In this document: in pieces, positions 55,500 to 64,000 of the stretch
How positions within the stretch are numbered: the first letter of the stretch is position 1
Layout: each line of letters starts with the position of its first letter
Assembly: GCA_047967505.1 (NCBI GenBank)
Contig: CM106540.1
Origin: Dipteris shenzhenensis
Lineage: Eukaryota; Polypodiophyta; Polypodiopsida; Gleicheniales
DNA length: 64,000 nucleotides
Reading direction: 5' to 3' (one strand)
Made by a program: the position numbers and the translations under genes
The notes under the pieces: generated by a model
What the model saw: only the letters and a program-made list of their open reading frames with translations
Database searches by the model: none
What the model was told of the DNA's origin: nothing

Positions 55500-57215
55500 A
55501 TACATATATAATTTTTCATAGGTAGTCACTAGTAGTGGCTGCATACAAAAATGTACGCATTATACCTTCCATGTGGTACATACCAAATCAGTTGGAGACC
55601 GAATCTTGCATGGATGTAGGTCTAGGGTAGCCTAAGAGCTGTGCGAAGTTTCATCCCCAAGAAATAAGTCCACATGCATATTTGATTAGTATGTACGCCA
55701 TTTTACATACATAGTCACTAGTAGGAGTGCTTGCAAAAATGTACGCATTATACCTTCCACGTGGCACATACCAAATCACTTGGAGACCAAATCTTGCATG
55801 GATGTAGATCTAGGGTAGCCTAAGTGCTGTGCAAAGTTTCATCCCCAACAGATAAGTCCACATGCGTATTTGGTTAGTACGTGTGCCATTTTTCATACCT
55901 AGTCACTAGTAGGGAGTGCATGCCAAAATGTACGCATTATACCTTCCATATGGCACATACCAAATCAGTTGGAGACCGAATCTTGGATGGATGTAGGTCT
56001 ATGGTAGCCTAAGATCCGTGCGAAGTTTCATCCCCAACAGATAAGTCCACATGCATACTTGGTTAGTACGTGCACCATTTTTCATGCGTACTCACTAGTA
56101 GTGAGTGCATGCAAAAATGTATGCATTATACCTTCCATGTGGCACATACCAAATCAGTTGGAGATCGAATATTGCATGGATGTAGGTCTAGGGTAGCCTA
56201 AGAGCCATGCAAAGTTTCATCTCCAACACATAAGTCCACATGCATATTTGGTTAGTACGTGCACCATTTTTCATACGTAGTCACTAGTAGGGAGTGCATG
56301 CAAAAATGTACGCATTATACCTTCCATGTGGCACATACCAAATGAGTTGGAGATCGAATCTTGCATGGATGTAGGTCTAGGGTAGCCTAAGAGCTGTGCG
56401 AAGTTTCATCCCCAAGAGATAAGTCCACATGCATATTTGGTTAGTACGTGCACCATTTTCCATACGTAGTCACTAGTAGGGAGTGCTTGCAAAAATGTAC
56501 ACATTATACCTTCCACGTGGCACATACCAAATCAGTTGAAGACCAAATCTTGCATGGATGTAGGTCTAGGGTAGCCTAAGAGCTGTGCAAAGTTTCATCC
56601 CCAACAGATAAGTCCACATGCGTGTTTGGTTAGTACATGCACCATTTTTCATACCTAGTCACTAGTAGGGATTACAAAAATGTACGCATTATACCTTCCA
56701 TGTGGCACATATCAAATTAGTTGGAGACCGAATCTTGCATGGATGTAGGTCTAGGGTAGCCTAAGAGCTGTGCAAAGTTTCATCCCCAACAAATAATTCA
56801 TGTGTATTTGGTTAGTACATGTGCCATTTTGCATACGTAGTCACTAGTAGGGAGTGCATGAAAAAATGTACGCATTATACCTTCCACGTGGCACATACCA
56901 AATCATTTGGAGACCAAATCTTGCATGGATGTAGGTCTAGGGTAGCCTAATAGCTGTGCAAAGTTTCATCCCCAACAGATAAGTCCACATGCGTATTTGG
57001 TTAGTACGTGCACCATTTTTAATACGTAGTCATCACTAGTAGTGAGTGCATGCAAAAATGTACGCATTATACCTTCCATGTGGCATATACCAAATCATTT
57101 GGAGACCAAATCTTGCATGGATGTAGGTCTAGGGTAGCCTAAGAGCCGTCCAAAGTTTCATCCCCAACAGATAAGTCTACATGTATATTTGGTTAGTACG
57201 TGCACGAACTTTCTT
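55500..57215. repeat. 189-bp satellite array, about 9 monomers
   Basis: TATACCTTCCA starts at 55561, 55749, 55938, 56127, 56316, 56505, 56690, 56876 and 57068, giving steps of 188-189 with a few 185-192. Monomers include CTTGCATGGATGTAGGTCTAGGG and GTCACTAGTAGGGAGTGCATG. By eye the monomers are about 90-95% alike. Unrelated in sequence to the 182-bp satellite. No long ORFs. Confidence 0.95.
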
Positions 57216-57525
57216 AGTCACATTTTTAAAATGTCCTAAAGCACTAAACACAATTACAACATTACTACTAATAAAAAATTTTTTGTTTTACAGAAACAAA
57301 AAATCCCATTGAGAAGACAACAGACATCATGTATAAAATAGAATCTAATACAATGATGTGTATGAACATGTATAAAACCATCATAGTGAAATACAAAATA
57401 TGAGTCCATGAAAATTACAATGGTATGGTCACACAGTGAGCCTATACATATCGAATACAAAAATATGTAATCAACTAGTGATACCCAATAAAAATCTATC
57501 TAATCAACTGATGATCCCAAAACTA
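57216..57525. other. Unassigned AT-rich sequence
   Basis: No supported gene or repeat. Confidence 0.4.
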
Positions 57526-57529
57526 TGAT

Positions 57530-58740
57530 ATGTCATGTGCTACTCCTCAGGATTGGCTCTCATGCCAATAGTTGCAAGTATGCTCTCGTGATCCTTCACT
57601 GTAAGGCGCCATCATGGAATGGACGTCGCCTTGCGAGTGCGAACACGACTCAAAGTAATCTTGATGGCAACAACAAGATGAGAATACATGTATGCCTCCT
57701 GATCTGCCATGTACTCTTGGAACTCAATATAGCGACGATACCTCTATATCTACTGAAAATAGTGGCCAGCAATGATCATGCTATGAGCATTGAAGTGCAT
57801 CCCATGCCCATCCATTGTATCCTCATTCAGACTCTTCACCATAGAGCATCGCAACAAGTAATAATCCACACCCTCCTCATTGCCCTCCGAAGCAATGACT
57901 GCGAAGATATCACCAATATGCAACATATTTGTAAGCTAGTCATAATCTCTAGAGGAACTAAATCCTGCATCCTGATCATCATGTACCTCCTCCCAAGGCT
58001 GGAACGGAGAAAGCACTCTCCGTGCCCATGGATCAGCCCATGGTATCATGGATCACCCTCCCCAATCATCATCAATGCATGCGGGGCAAAAACATGCAAA
58101 CCGTCGAGAAAAGATCATGGGGTGAGACTCACCTATGCTCCTGATGGAATGGAAATCAAGAGTGCTAGACACTGAATGACAATCAAAAGGCCTAGACTGC
58201 TGATCAAGACTCCCAATGTCCACACACCAAAAATACCGGCTCACCACCCTATCGTCATGCGATTGAAATGAGGAGATAGCACTAGTGGATAAGTGCTGGC
58301 TACACCATCGCACCACATCATGTGCATCCTTGAAGCGATTGGCATTGTGACGCAACTGGTATCGATCCAAAGCACACTTCACGCAAGCACCTATACCATC
58401 GTGCTCTTCCTTACCGTGCCCTATCTCGAATTACCTCCATGTGATCAGAATGCCTATCTCACGGTGCCATCTGTAGAACCAATAAAACTGTCTAGCAGAT
58501 TTGAACTGACCACCACAGCCGTTTGACCAGATCCAGTGCTGCTGCCATGTGACACCATGATCCCTCAAGAAACTATCATGTAAAGTGAAGCAATGCTACA
58601 CAAAATGGGCATCATGCGATTGATCATCACTAATGTAGAAGTGATACTCTCGCACAATGATGCGTGAGTCCAAGCTAATATGGACCTATGAATTAGATGG
58701 TCCCTCATGCACAGTCATTGTCTCACTAAAACAAGCTCGA
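57530..58740 (-). pseudogene. Decayed DDE/RNase H-like transposase-type protein
   Basis: On the minus strand, reading down from about 58735, conserved-looking blocks appear in nearly one frame with stops. They are REYHFYISDDQSHDAHFV, then QQHWIWSNGCGGQFKSARQF, then FEIGHGKEEHDGIGACVK, then HDVVRWCSQHLST, then a cysteine pair in FACFCPACIDDDWGG. The pattern WSDGC..QFK followed by GHGKG..DGIG is one I associate with transposase-derived RNase H-like proteins found in plant and animal genomes; here the first block has Asn where Asp is usual. Later blocks include EEGVDYYLLRCSMVKSLNEDT and EYMADQEAYMYSHLVVAIK (57600-57900). No TIRs were identified. The family name is not certain; decay is clear. 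Confidence 0.6.
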
Positions 58741-59285
58741 TGGTTGTTTGGGATTTACATTTTCCCTTGTTTGGGATTTATTGATTAGGATTTACTTAAA
58801 CAAGCGCGGTGGTTGTTTGGGATTTACTAAAGGTTATATTTTGTGGGGGTTGCAGGTAATCCTAAACCAACAAAAATGCATTTCATTGCCAGTGCCTACC
58901 TCCTCTAGCCTTAACTGGTGTTTGGGATAACCGATTGCATGATGTTCCAACCACCAAGCTGGTTTAGGATAATCAAATTAAGTCCAAGCTAGCCTGGCTC
59001 TTGTGTTTGAGCTGAATCAGCCACACGATATTCCAACCATTGGGTTGCTTTAGGACAATCACATAACTTGTGTTTGAGTTGACCCAACCACGATTGCATG
59101 ATGTTCCAACCATCGAGCTAGTTTAGGACAATCACATTAAGTCCAAGCCAGCTTGGTTATGTTTGAGCTGAACCAGCCACACAGTTGCCTCATGCACAAT
59201 CATTGTTATTATAGTCTAATTCCGATTGAATGCTAATCTAAACCTGGTACAATAAAACATCCAAGAGAGGCCGCAATTATGACTT
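58740..59285. repeat. Imperfect repeats of a GATGTTCCAACCA unit
   Basis: (G/C)ATGTTCCAACCA(C/T)C and TTTAGGACAATCACAT-like words recur near 58941, 59028 and 59098 with TTTGAGCTGAACCAGCCACAC. GGTTGTTTGGGATTTAC occurs near 58741 and 58810. No gene. Confidence 0.6.
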
Positions 59286-59404
59286 GTTACACTACAAGGT
59301 ACAGGCCCTTTTTCGACGGAAATATTGACCTTTTTTACACTAAAAACTTTTTTTTTGACGGGCGCAAAGGTCAGTATTTACGTCGCTATTAGCATCAAAA
59401 AAGA

Positions 59405-59520
59405 ACGGTCGCTATATAAGCATCGCTATATAGCAACACTAATAAACATCGCTATATAGCAACACTGGTAAACATCACTATATAGCAACATTGGTAAACA
59501 TCACTATATAGCGACGATTA
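59405..59520. repeat. CACTA subterminal repeats, CGCTATATAGC core
   Basis: Five to six copies of a roughly 27-bp unit with CATC(G/A)CTATATAGCAACA. The core CGCTATATAGCG is palindromic. Such subterminal repeats bind accessory proteins in known CACTA elements; that function here is inferred. Confidence 0.8.
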
Positions 59521-59992
59521 ACAGAAGCTAAAAAAAACATTAGTGGGGCTAAACAGGGCCACAGCAAGCCCTGTCTTGCTCGACTAATATTTTTTTTATA
59601 GTACTTACAAAAGAATGTTTTTTATTACAAAATTTCCCTTGTGAAAAGAGTGATACAAAATTGCTCAAACAAGTTGAGCGACAGAAGCATATACATGTTG
59701 AAGATATACAACATTGTTTCTTACAAAATTACCCTTTCGAAAAGGGTGATACAAAATTGCTCAAACGAGCCGACATACATAAGCATATACATGGCGAAGT
59801 ATATGCAAACTACTACTAATACTACTACTACTACTGCTCATCCAAATCATCATCCTCATCCTTACCCTCGTCGCGCTGGCTTGAGATCGTTGGCCCTCAT
59901 GAGATATGCCTAATCCCTGGCCCTCGTGAGCTACACCTGATCCTTGGCCCTCATTGAAGCCATGAGCCTAATCCCTCGTCATCACCACTCAC

Positions 59993-60265
59993 CTCCATTA
60001 ATGGGATGTTCGAGCTTTGATTCTAAGAGTGAAACCATATTAATTGGAAATTAGATTAGAACTTAAAGGATAAAACGGTTTAAAAAGTGAGATTACAAGT
60101 AGGAGTAGACTTATACCGTGTGAGCAGCCACCTCAGCCCAATCGACTGTTGCTCCCATGGCCTCCATCTCAATAAACCATGGATTTATTCCTATGCGAAA
60201 TGCGTGTTTTGCCTCTGTGTTTGTGGGAAGGTGACCCATTGTAGCTTGTTGTGGGTCCAATTTAC
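59993..60265 (-). pseudogene. CACTA accessory gene, 3' exons
   Basis: Minus-strand exon about 60117-60265 encodes GHLPTNTEAKHAFRIGINPW and MEAMGATVDWAEVAAHT, followed by a GTATAAGT donor. A further short exon about 59993-60025 (after TTAG) is followed by GTGAGT. Exon limits are approximate. Confidence 0.45.
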
Positions 60266-60352
60266 GACAGTTAGATAAAGTGCATGCAATATGTAGTAAA
60301 ACAAATAGAACAATACATTAAATGAGAAGAAGTAGACTTACCATAGTTGCCT

Positions 60353-61450
60353 CAAATGCCAACCATCCGTTGCCTGCAGCAAAGTACAAAGTATCTATGG
60401 AGTCCAGCCATCTCCTCACAGCCCTCCTCTAACCCTTGAACAGTTCAAGATGGTCCCTAATATACTGCTTCTTGAAAAACTTCCAATCATCTTTGTCTGT
60501 CCAATTAGGTTTAGCCTTCCCCTTTGCGATGGAAGTATGCAAGGTTGACCTATGATGCTTCAAGAGGACCCCCATGCGCTCTTTCATGTAATCCAAATTG
60601 AACTCCCAATTTGGGGGGTTAGGCTATTGTCTTTTCAAGTCATCAATGATTGCCTGCTTCTTTTGGTCATCTTGGTACCGCCAGTCAGTAGTAGCTATGT
60701 CGGTCCTAAAGTGGTGGCTCATCAACCGCCTCATGGTGGCCATCACTGATGAGCCCTTTTTATTTTCTATTATCTCTCCAGCAACCGTGATTTCATAGGA
60801 CAAGTCCTCGATCGGGTAAGGATGACTCATGGTAGTGGGGTAGAGTCAGAGCGAGTGGTGTTACTGTGAACGCTTACGGAGTGAGGAGTAGCAATGAGAG
60901 TAGGAGAGGGAAAGGGACTTGATTGGTATTGGGTCTCAGGACCAAGTGGATATGTATAGGGATGTGAGTGTGCTGACTCGTCTACATCTCCCAAGTCAGC
61001 ACGACATAAGCGACCCTTCCTACTCCTCCTTCCCTTACGATGGGCATGCCCAGGTGATGATCCCTCAGTTGAAGGGGCTAGAAGGGATGGCTGGATAGTA
61101 GGTCCAACTGTCAATGTAGAAGAGGGATTTGCTGAGGTCCTCTGGGATAGCAGAGAGAAGAATCTCATTGCCTCCGCATCGGTCATCTATGCGAAAACTC
61201 ATCGGGACTCCCGACAAAGCCATGGGCTGCTAGCAAAGGAGTTCCCCAAGGGGTAGTCATAGTGCTACATCCGAGAGGAGTTGGGCCAGGGGTAGTTTCA
61301 AGGGTAGACCCCTGAAGTGTCACCTGAGTGGATTCAAAGTCATCTGGATAGTAGAGATCACAATGTCTCCTCCTACAAGGGTTTTCATACTTGTCAAATG
61401 TGTGACATGATCCCATGTCTAATTTGGGGGGATTGGACAAATGTAGACAC
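60353..61450 (-). pseudogene. CACTA accessory protein, Transposase_24 (Ptta/En/Spm)-like
   Basis: Minus-strand coding in pieces. 61186-60827 is Ser/Pro-rich with a basic KGRRSRKGR. 60830-60624 has VAGEIIENKKGSSVMATMRR and RTDIATTDWRYQDDQKK. Past a TAG it continues PPNWEFNLDYMKERMGVLLK and DWKFFKKQYIRDH, another TAG, then RRWLDSIDTLYFAAGNGW, and ends at a GTAAGT donor (about 60352). The pattern of a helical DNA-associated domain with a KERM...HHR...DWK order is like Transposase_24, an En/Spm-associated domain. Stops are TAG in contexts where CAG is plausible. Not functional as it stands. Confidence 0.55.
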
Positions 61451-61489
61451 ATACACGAAGACAAAAAACAAAAAACAAAAAACAAGAGT

Positions 61490-61810
61490 GGGTAAGAAGT
61501 GGATAGATAATTAATTACTTAAGACAATTATGAAATTCAAACTCAAGAAATTATGAAAAGGCAATTAATCACTTGTGAAAATTGTGAAATGACATCAACA
61601 CATAAAGGATAAATATGAAAGGACAATTATTTATTTAAGACAATTATGAAAAGCCAGTTTTGAAATGACAAATATTTATGGAAGACAAGTGGAATCCAAT
61701 AAGATTTTCATATATATATAAAAAAATAGAGACCAAAAGTATGTCTCCAAAATTATGTATATAAAAAATATATGTCTGCAAAAGTATGCTTAAGAAAAAT
61801 TTGTCTCCAA
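61490..61810. other. AT-rich, intron-like
   Basis: Repeats of GACAATTATGAAA-type words at 61525-61650. No coding is supported. Confidence 0.5.
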
Positions 61811-61817
61811 TATAGGT

Positions 61818-62264
61818 CTATTGCTCTGCATTACTATCTAAGGTACTTTCCTCCTCCGAACCACTAGGTGGGTCACTGGGAACCTCATCCTCCACCTCTT
61901 CTAATATGTGGTCATGCTCTTCAGCGATTATGTACTCGCAATCCACAAATGCCTCCACACAATCCATTATGTCCTTTACACAATCATATTTAAGGCTCCA
62001 CCAGTCGTGGCGGTCTCTCCACAACCTACGGAGATCCTATAGGTTGTGTCGTGCATTCCTTAGTTGCCCTTGCTCCACTACCCTTGAGCTTGGACCCCAC
62101 CCAGAAGCACACATCCCCACGTTGTACTTCACCCAGTCACTCTCTTGCGTAATCTTCTCTTTTACATGAGCTAGCAGAGAAGCTATGTCTATAATCCTTG
62201 CGATGTGGGGAACTGGGTTGGGGTTTAGGGAGGACACCCATGGGTGAGGGCATGGTTGTTCCAT
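61818..62264 (-). pseudogene. CACTA-internal ORF, interrupted once
   Basis: One minus-strand frame of 149 codons with a single TAG at 62037-62039. The first part contains ARIIDIASLLAHVKEKITQESDW; after the stop come LWRDRHDWWSLKYDCVKDIM and an acidic tail EEVEDEVPSDPPSGSEEES. I do not recognise it. Similar small acidic proteins occur in plant DNA elements, but that is only an analogy. It may be the first coding exon of the accessory gene. Confidence 0.45.
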
Positions 62265-62279
62265 TTATGTTAAAGAACC

Positions 62280-63240
62280 AAGTACGGCTAAGGAGCATGT
62301 GAAAAAAGAACCAAATACGACTAAGAAGAGGGGAAAAGAAGAGAAGCATAAGCATAAGAGAAGAATAAGAGAAAAGAGAAGCATAAGCATAAGAGAAGGA
62401 AGAGGGAAAAAGAGATTGAAAGAGGGGAAAACGAGATTGAAAAGAGAGGAAAAAGAAGAGGGGAAAAGAAGAGAAGGAAGAGGGAAAACAGAGATTGAAA
62501 GAGGGGAAAAGAGCATAAGAGGAGAAAAAGAGATTGAAGAAGAGAGGAAAAGAAGAGAAGGAAAGGAGAAGGAGAAGGAGAAGGAGGAGGAGGCATATGC
62601 TTATGCTTATGCATAAGCATATGAGCATATGCTCATGCATAAGCATAAGCATAGGCATAGGCATATGCTTATGAAAAGAAGATAAGGAAGAGGGAAAAAG
62701 AGCATAAGCATAAGAGAAGGAAGAGGGGAACAGAGATTGAAAGAGGGGAAAAAGAAGAGGGGAAAAGAGCATGAGAGAAAAAGAGGCTTGTGCCAAGCAT
62801 ATGCTTTCTCTCTTTTTCTCTTATGCTCATGTGCTCATGCATAAGCACAAGCATATGCTTTCTCTCTTTTTCTCTTATGCTCATATGCTCATGCATAAGC
62901 AAAAGCATAGGCAAATACATATGCTTATGAAAAGAGGAGAAAAAGAGATTGAAGGAGAGGGGAAAAGAAGAGAAGGAAAGGAGAAGGAGAAGGAGAAGGA
63001 GAAGGAGAAGAAGACATATGCTTATGCTTATGCATGAGCATATGAGCATATGCTCATGCATAAAAATAAGCATAGGCATAGGCATGTGCTCATGAAAAGG
63101 GGATAAGGAAGAGGGGAAAAGAGAAGAGACGGAAGAAAAAGAAGAGGGGAAAAGAGCATAAGCATAAGAGAAGGAAAAGCATAAGCATAAGCATAAGAGA
63201 AGGAAAGAGAAAAAGAGGGGAATAAGAGGGAATAAGAGAA
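62280..63240. repeat. GA-rich tract with palindromic CATAAG/CTTATG clusters
   Basis: (GA)-rich runs with AAGAGGGGAAAAGA units alternate with near-palindromic blocks of GCATAAGCATA, CTTATGC and GCATATGCTCATGC (62588-62672, 62796-62930, 63013-63095). Three such blocks at about 200-bp spacing share order. Phe/Ser/Leu-rich and Lys/Glu-rich ORFs here are artefacts. Confidence 0.85.
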
Positions 63241-63361
63241 GAGAGGGAAAGAGAGGGTTCCTATGCCCATCACTGCAGCAGCTAGCACTTAAGGCCTTGG
63301 CTGCAGGCCAATGCAAATAATGAAAACAACAAAAGGGAAAAAGATGAAGGACTTTCTTACC

Positions 63362-63500
63362 TGGAAAAGTCCTGCTCAGTGTTTCGTGGACTAGCCCTAA
63401 CAAAAAGAGGAAACATAACATTTTTTCTGATAACTAGTTAGAGGAAGGAGGAATTTGGAGAAACAACTTTTCAAAGGGATTGGATTGAGGAGACAAGCAA
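63362..63500 (-). other. Putative 5' exon of the CACTA accessory gene
   Basis: On the minus strand CTTTTCCAG/GTAAGAAAG gives a consensus donor near 63362. The upstream sequence is pyrimidine-rich and leader-like. The link to the coding exons downstream is inferred. Confidence 0.35.
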
Positions 63501-63539
63501 GCCTATAAACAAGGAGAAAGAGGAGGAAGAGAAATACCA

Positions 63540-63930
63540 AAAAGAGAAGAGGTGAGTCTTTTTTCTTTTACCAAATCTCGTTTTTTGTCCTTAATCTCTG
63601 AAAATAAAGCATGAAAATTAGCACATAGGCTGAGTAATGCAAGAAGAAACATGCTTCAATACTCACAAAACAAAATCTCACAAAAAATGAACCTACATTA
63701 CTTAAAGAGACACACCTTCTTAAAAAACTTCCTTTCACACAAGCAGAGAGGGAGAAGGGTGGAGAGGGAGACAAGTGTTGGGAGAGGGGCTGGGTAGGGG
63801 TGAGGAGTGTGGGAAATAGAGAGGAGGAAACGAGGTCATCGATATAAGGGTAGGAGGAGATATTTTTTCTTTTCTCACAATAGAGATGTGAAAGACCGTG
63901 TCGCACGGGGTTTTGGGTTTTAGTCCTCCA
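63540..63930. other. Unassigned sequence inside the CACTA-like element
   Basis: No supported gene. A short minus-strand ORF over 63568-63906 has no recognisable motif. Confidence 0.35.
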
Positions 63931-64000
63931 ACATCACTATATAGTGATGCTGGTCAGTCGCTCATTGTTAGAAGAGAGGAAAGGAGCTCATGGGTGGCTA

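Larger units (their letters stand above)
59290..64000 (-). mobile_element. CACTA (En/Spm)-like element, right end outside the window
   Basis: The left end is CACTACAAGGTACAGGCCC at 59290, with TTA as the possible 3-bp target copy (59287-59289). CACTAC plus an A/G-rich continuation is the hallmark of plant CACTA termini. Subterminal repeats follow at 59410-59520. A related palindromic word (CATCACTATATAGTGATG) appears in the last 100 bp of the window, as expected near the other end. Inside, on the minus strand, is a multi-exon gene with Transposase_24 (Ptta/En/Spm)-like sequence. No main CACTA transposase was recognised, so this copy is probably non-autonomous. Confidence 0.65.

Noticed and set aside
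62137-63421. Phe/Leu/Ser-rich membrane-like proteins on the minus strand
   Set aside because: They come from the GA-rich tract and CATAAG repeats; hydrophobicity is a by-product of composition.

Overview
The window looks like repeat-rich nuclear DNA of a land plant. The supporting signs are Ty1/copia LTR elements primed by initiator tRNA-Met (TGGTATCAGAGC / TGGTATCAAAGC), a CACTA (En/Spm)-like end with a Transposase_24-like gene, short GT-AG introns, TIR MITEs, long satellite arrays and very long simple repeats. I cannot name the species. The low gene density and a satellite with a higher-order repeat suggest heterochromatin, perhaps pericentromeric. No tRNA, rRNA or CRISPR array was recognised.

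Layout. 1-980: short repeats. 981-7130 (minus): a gene for a large DUF7869-like (RNase H-like, transposase-derived) protein, split by a young non-autonomous copia element at 2343-4992. That element has 297-bp LTRs, a 5-bp target duplication, PBS and PPT, and encodes only gag. 7230-12255: about 182-bp satellite organised as a 4-monomer (728 bp) higher-order repeat. 12545-17700: a purine-rich tract holding a TATA box, two related putative first exons, an array of GC palindromes alternating with G-tracts, and a duplicated GA-rich block. 18721-25960 (plus): the most unusual locus, a long multi-exon gene whose C-terminal half is three tandem Ulp1/C48-like cysteine-protease modules with identical exon lengths (171 and 90 bp) in each. 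Four in-frame stops, each explicable as a C-to-T change, and two frame shifts suggest decay. 26045-27780: tandem repeats and a small helical ORF. 28-36 kb: purine-rich DNA, a (GT)n tract, MITE relatives and decayed coding DNA.

37060-38703: a decayed second copy of the DUF7869-like gene. 38932-39099: a perfect 168-bp palindrome. 39500-47321: a copia-copia chimera, in which element 2 (5' LTR to RT, 43690-47321) runs directly into the gag start of element 1. 47336-48905: a diverged array of the same ~182-bp satellite. 49285-49530: a complete MITE with an 8-bp target duplication. 50090-50740: a 330-bp tandem duplication. 51089-51755: about 16 copies of a TACCTCGATCGAGGTA palindrome just upstream of a TATA box and a spliced first exon. 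53034-54890: a broken RING-H2 gene. 55500-57215: a second, 189-bp satellite. 57530-58740 (minus): a decayed DDE-type transposase-like ORF. 59290-64000: a CACTA-like element whose right end lies outside the window.

Most recognisable genes belong to mobile elements. The candidates for something new are the triplicated protease gene with its odd upstream region, the palindrome-array promoter at 51 kb, and the perfect palindrome at 39 kb. Family assignments come from remembered motifs, not searches.
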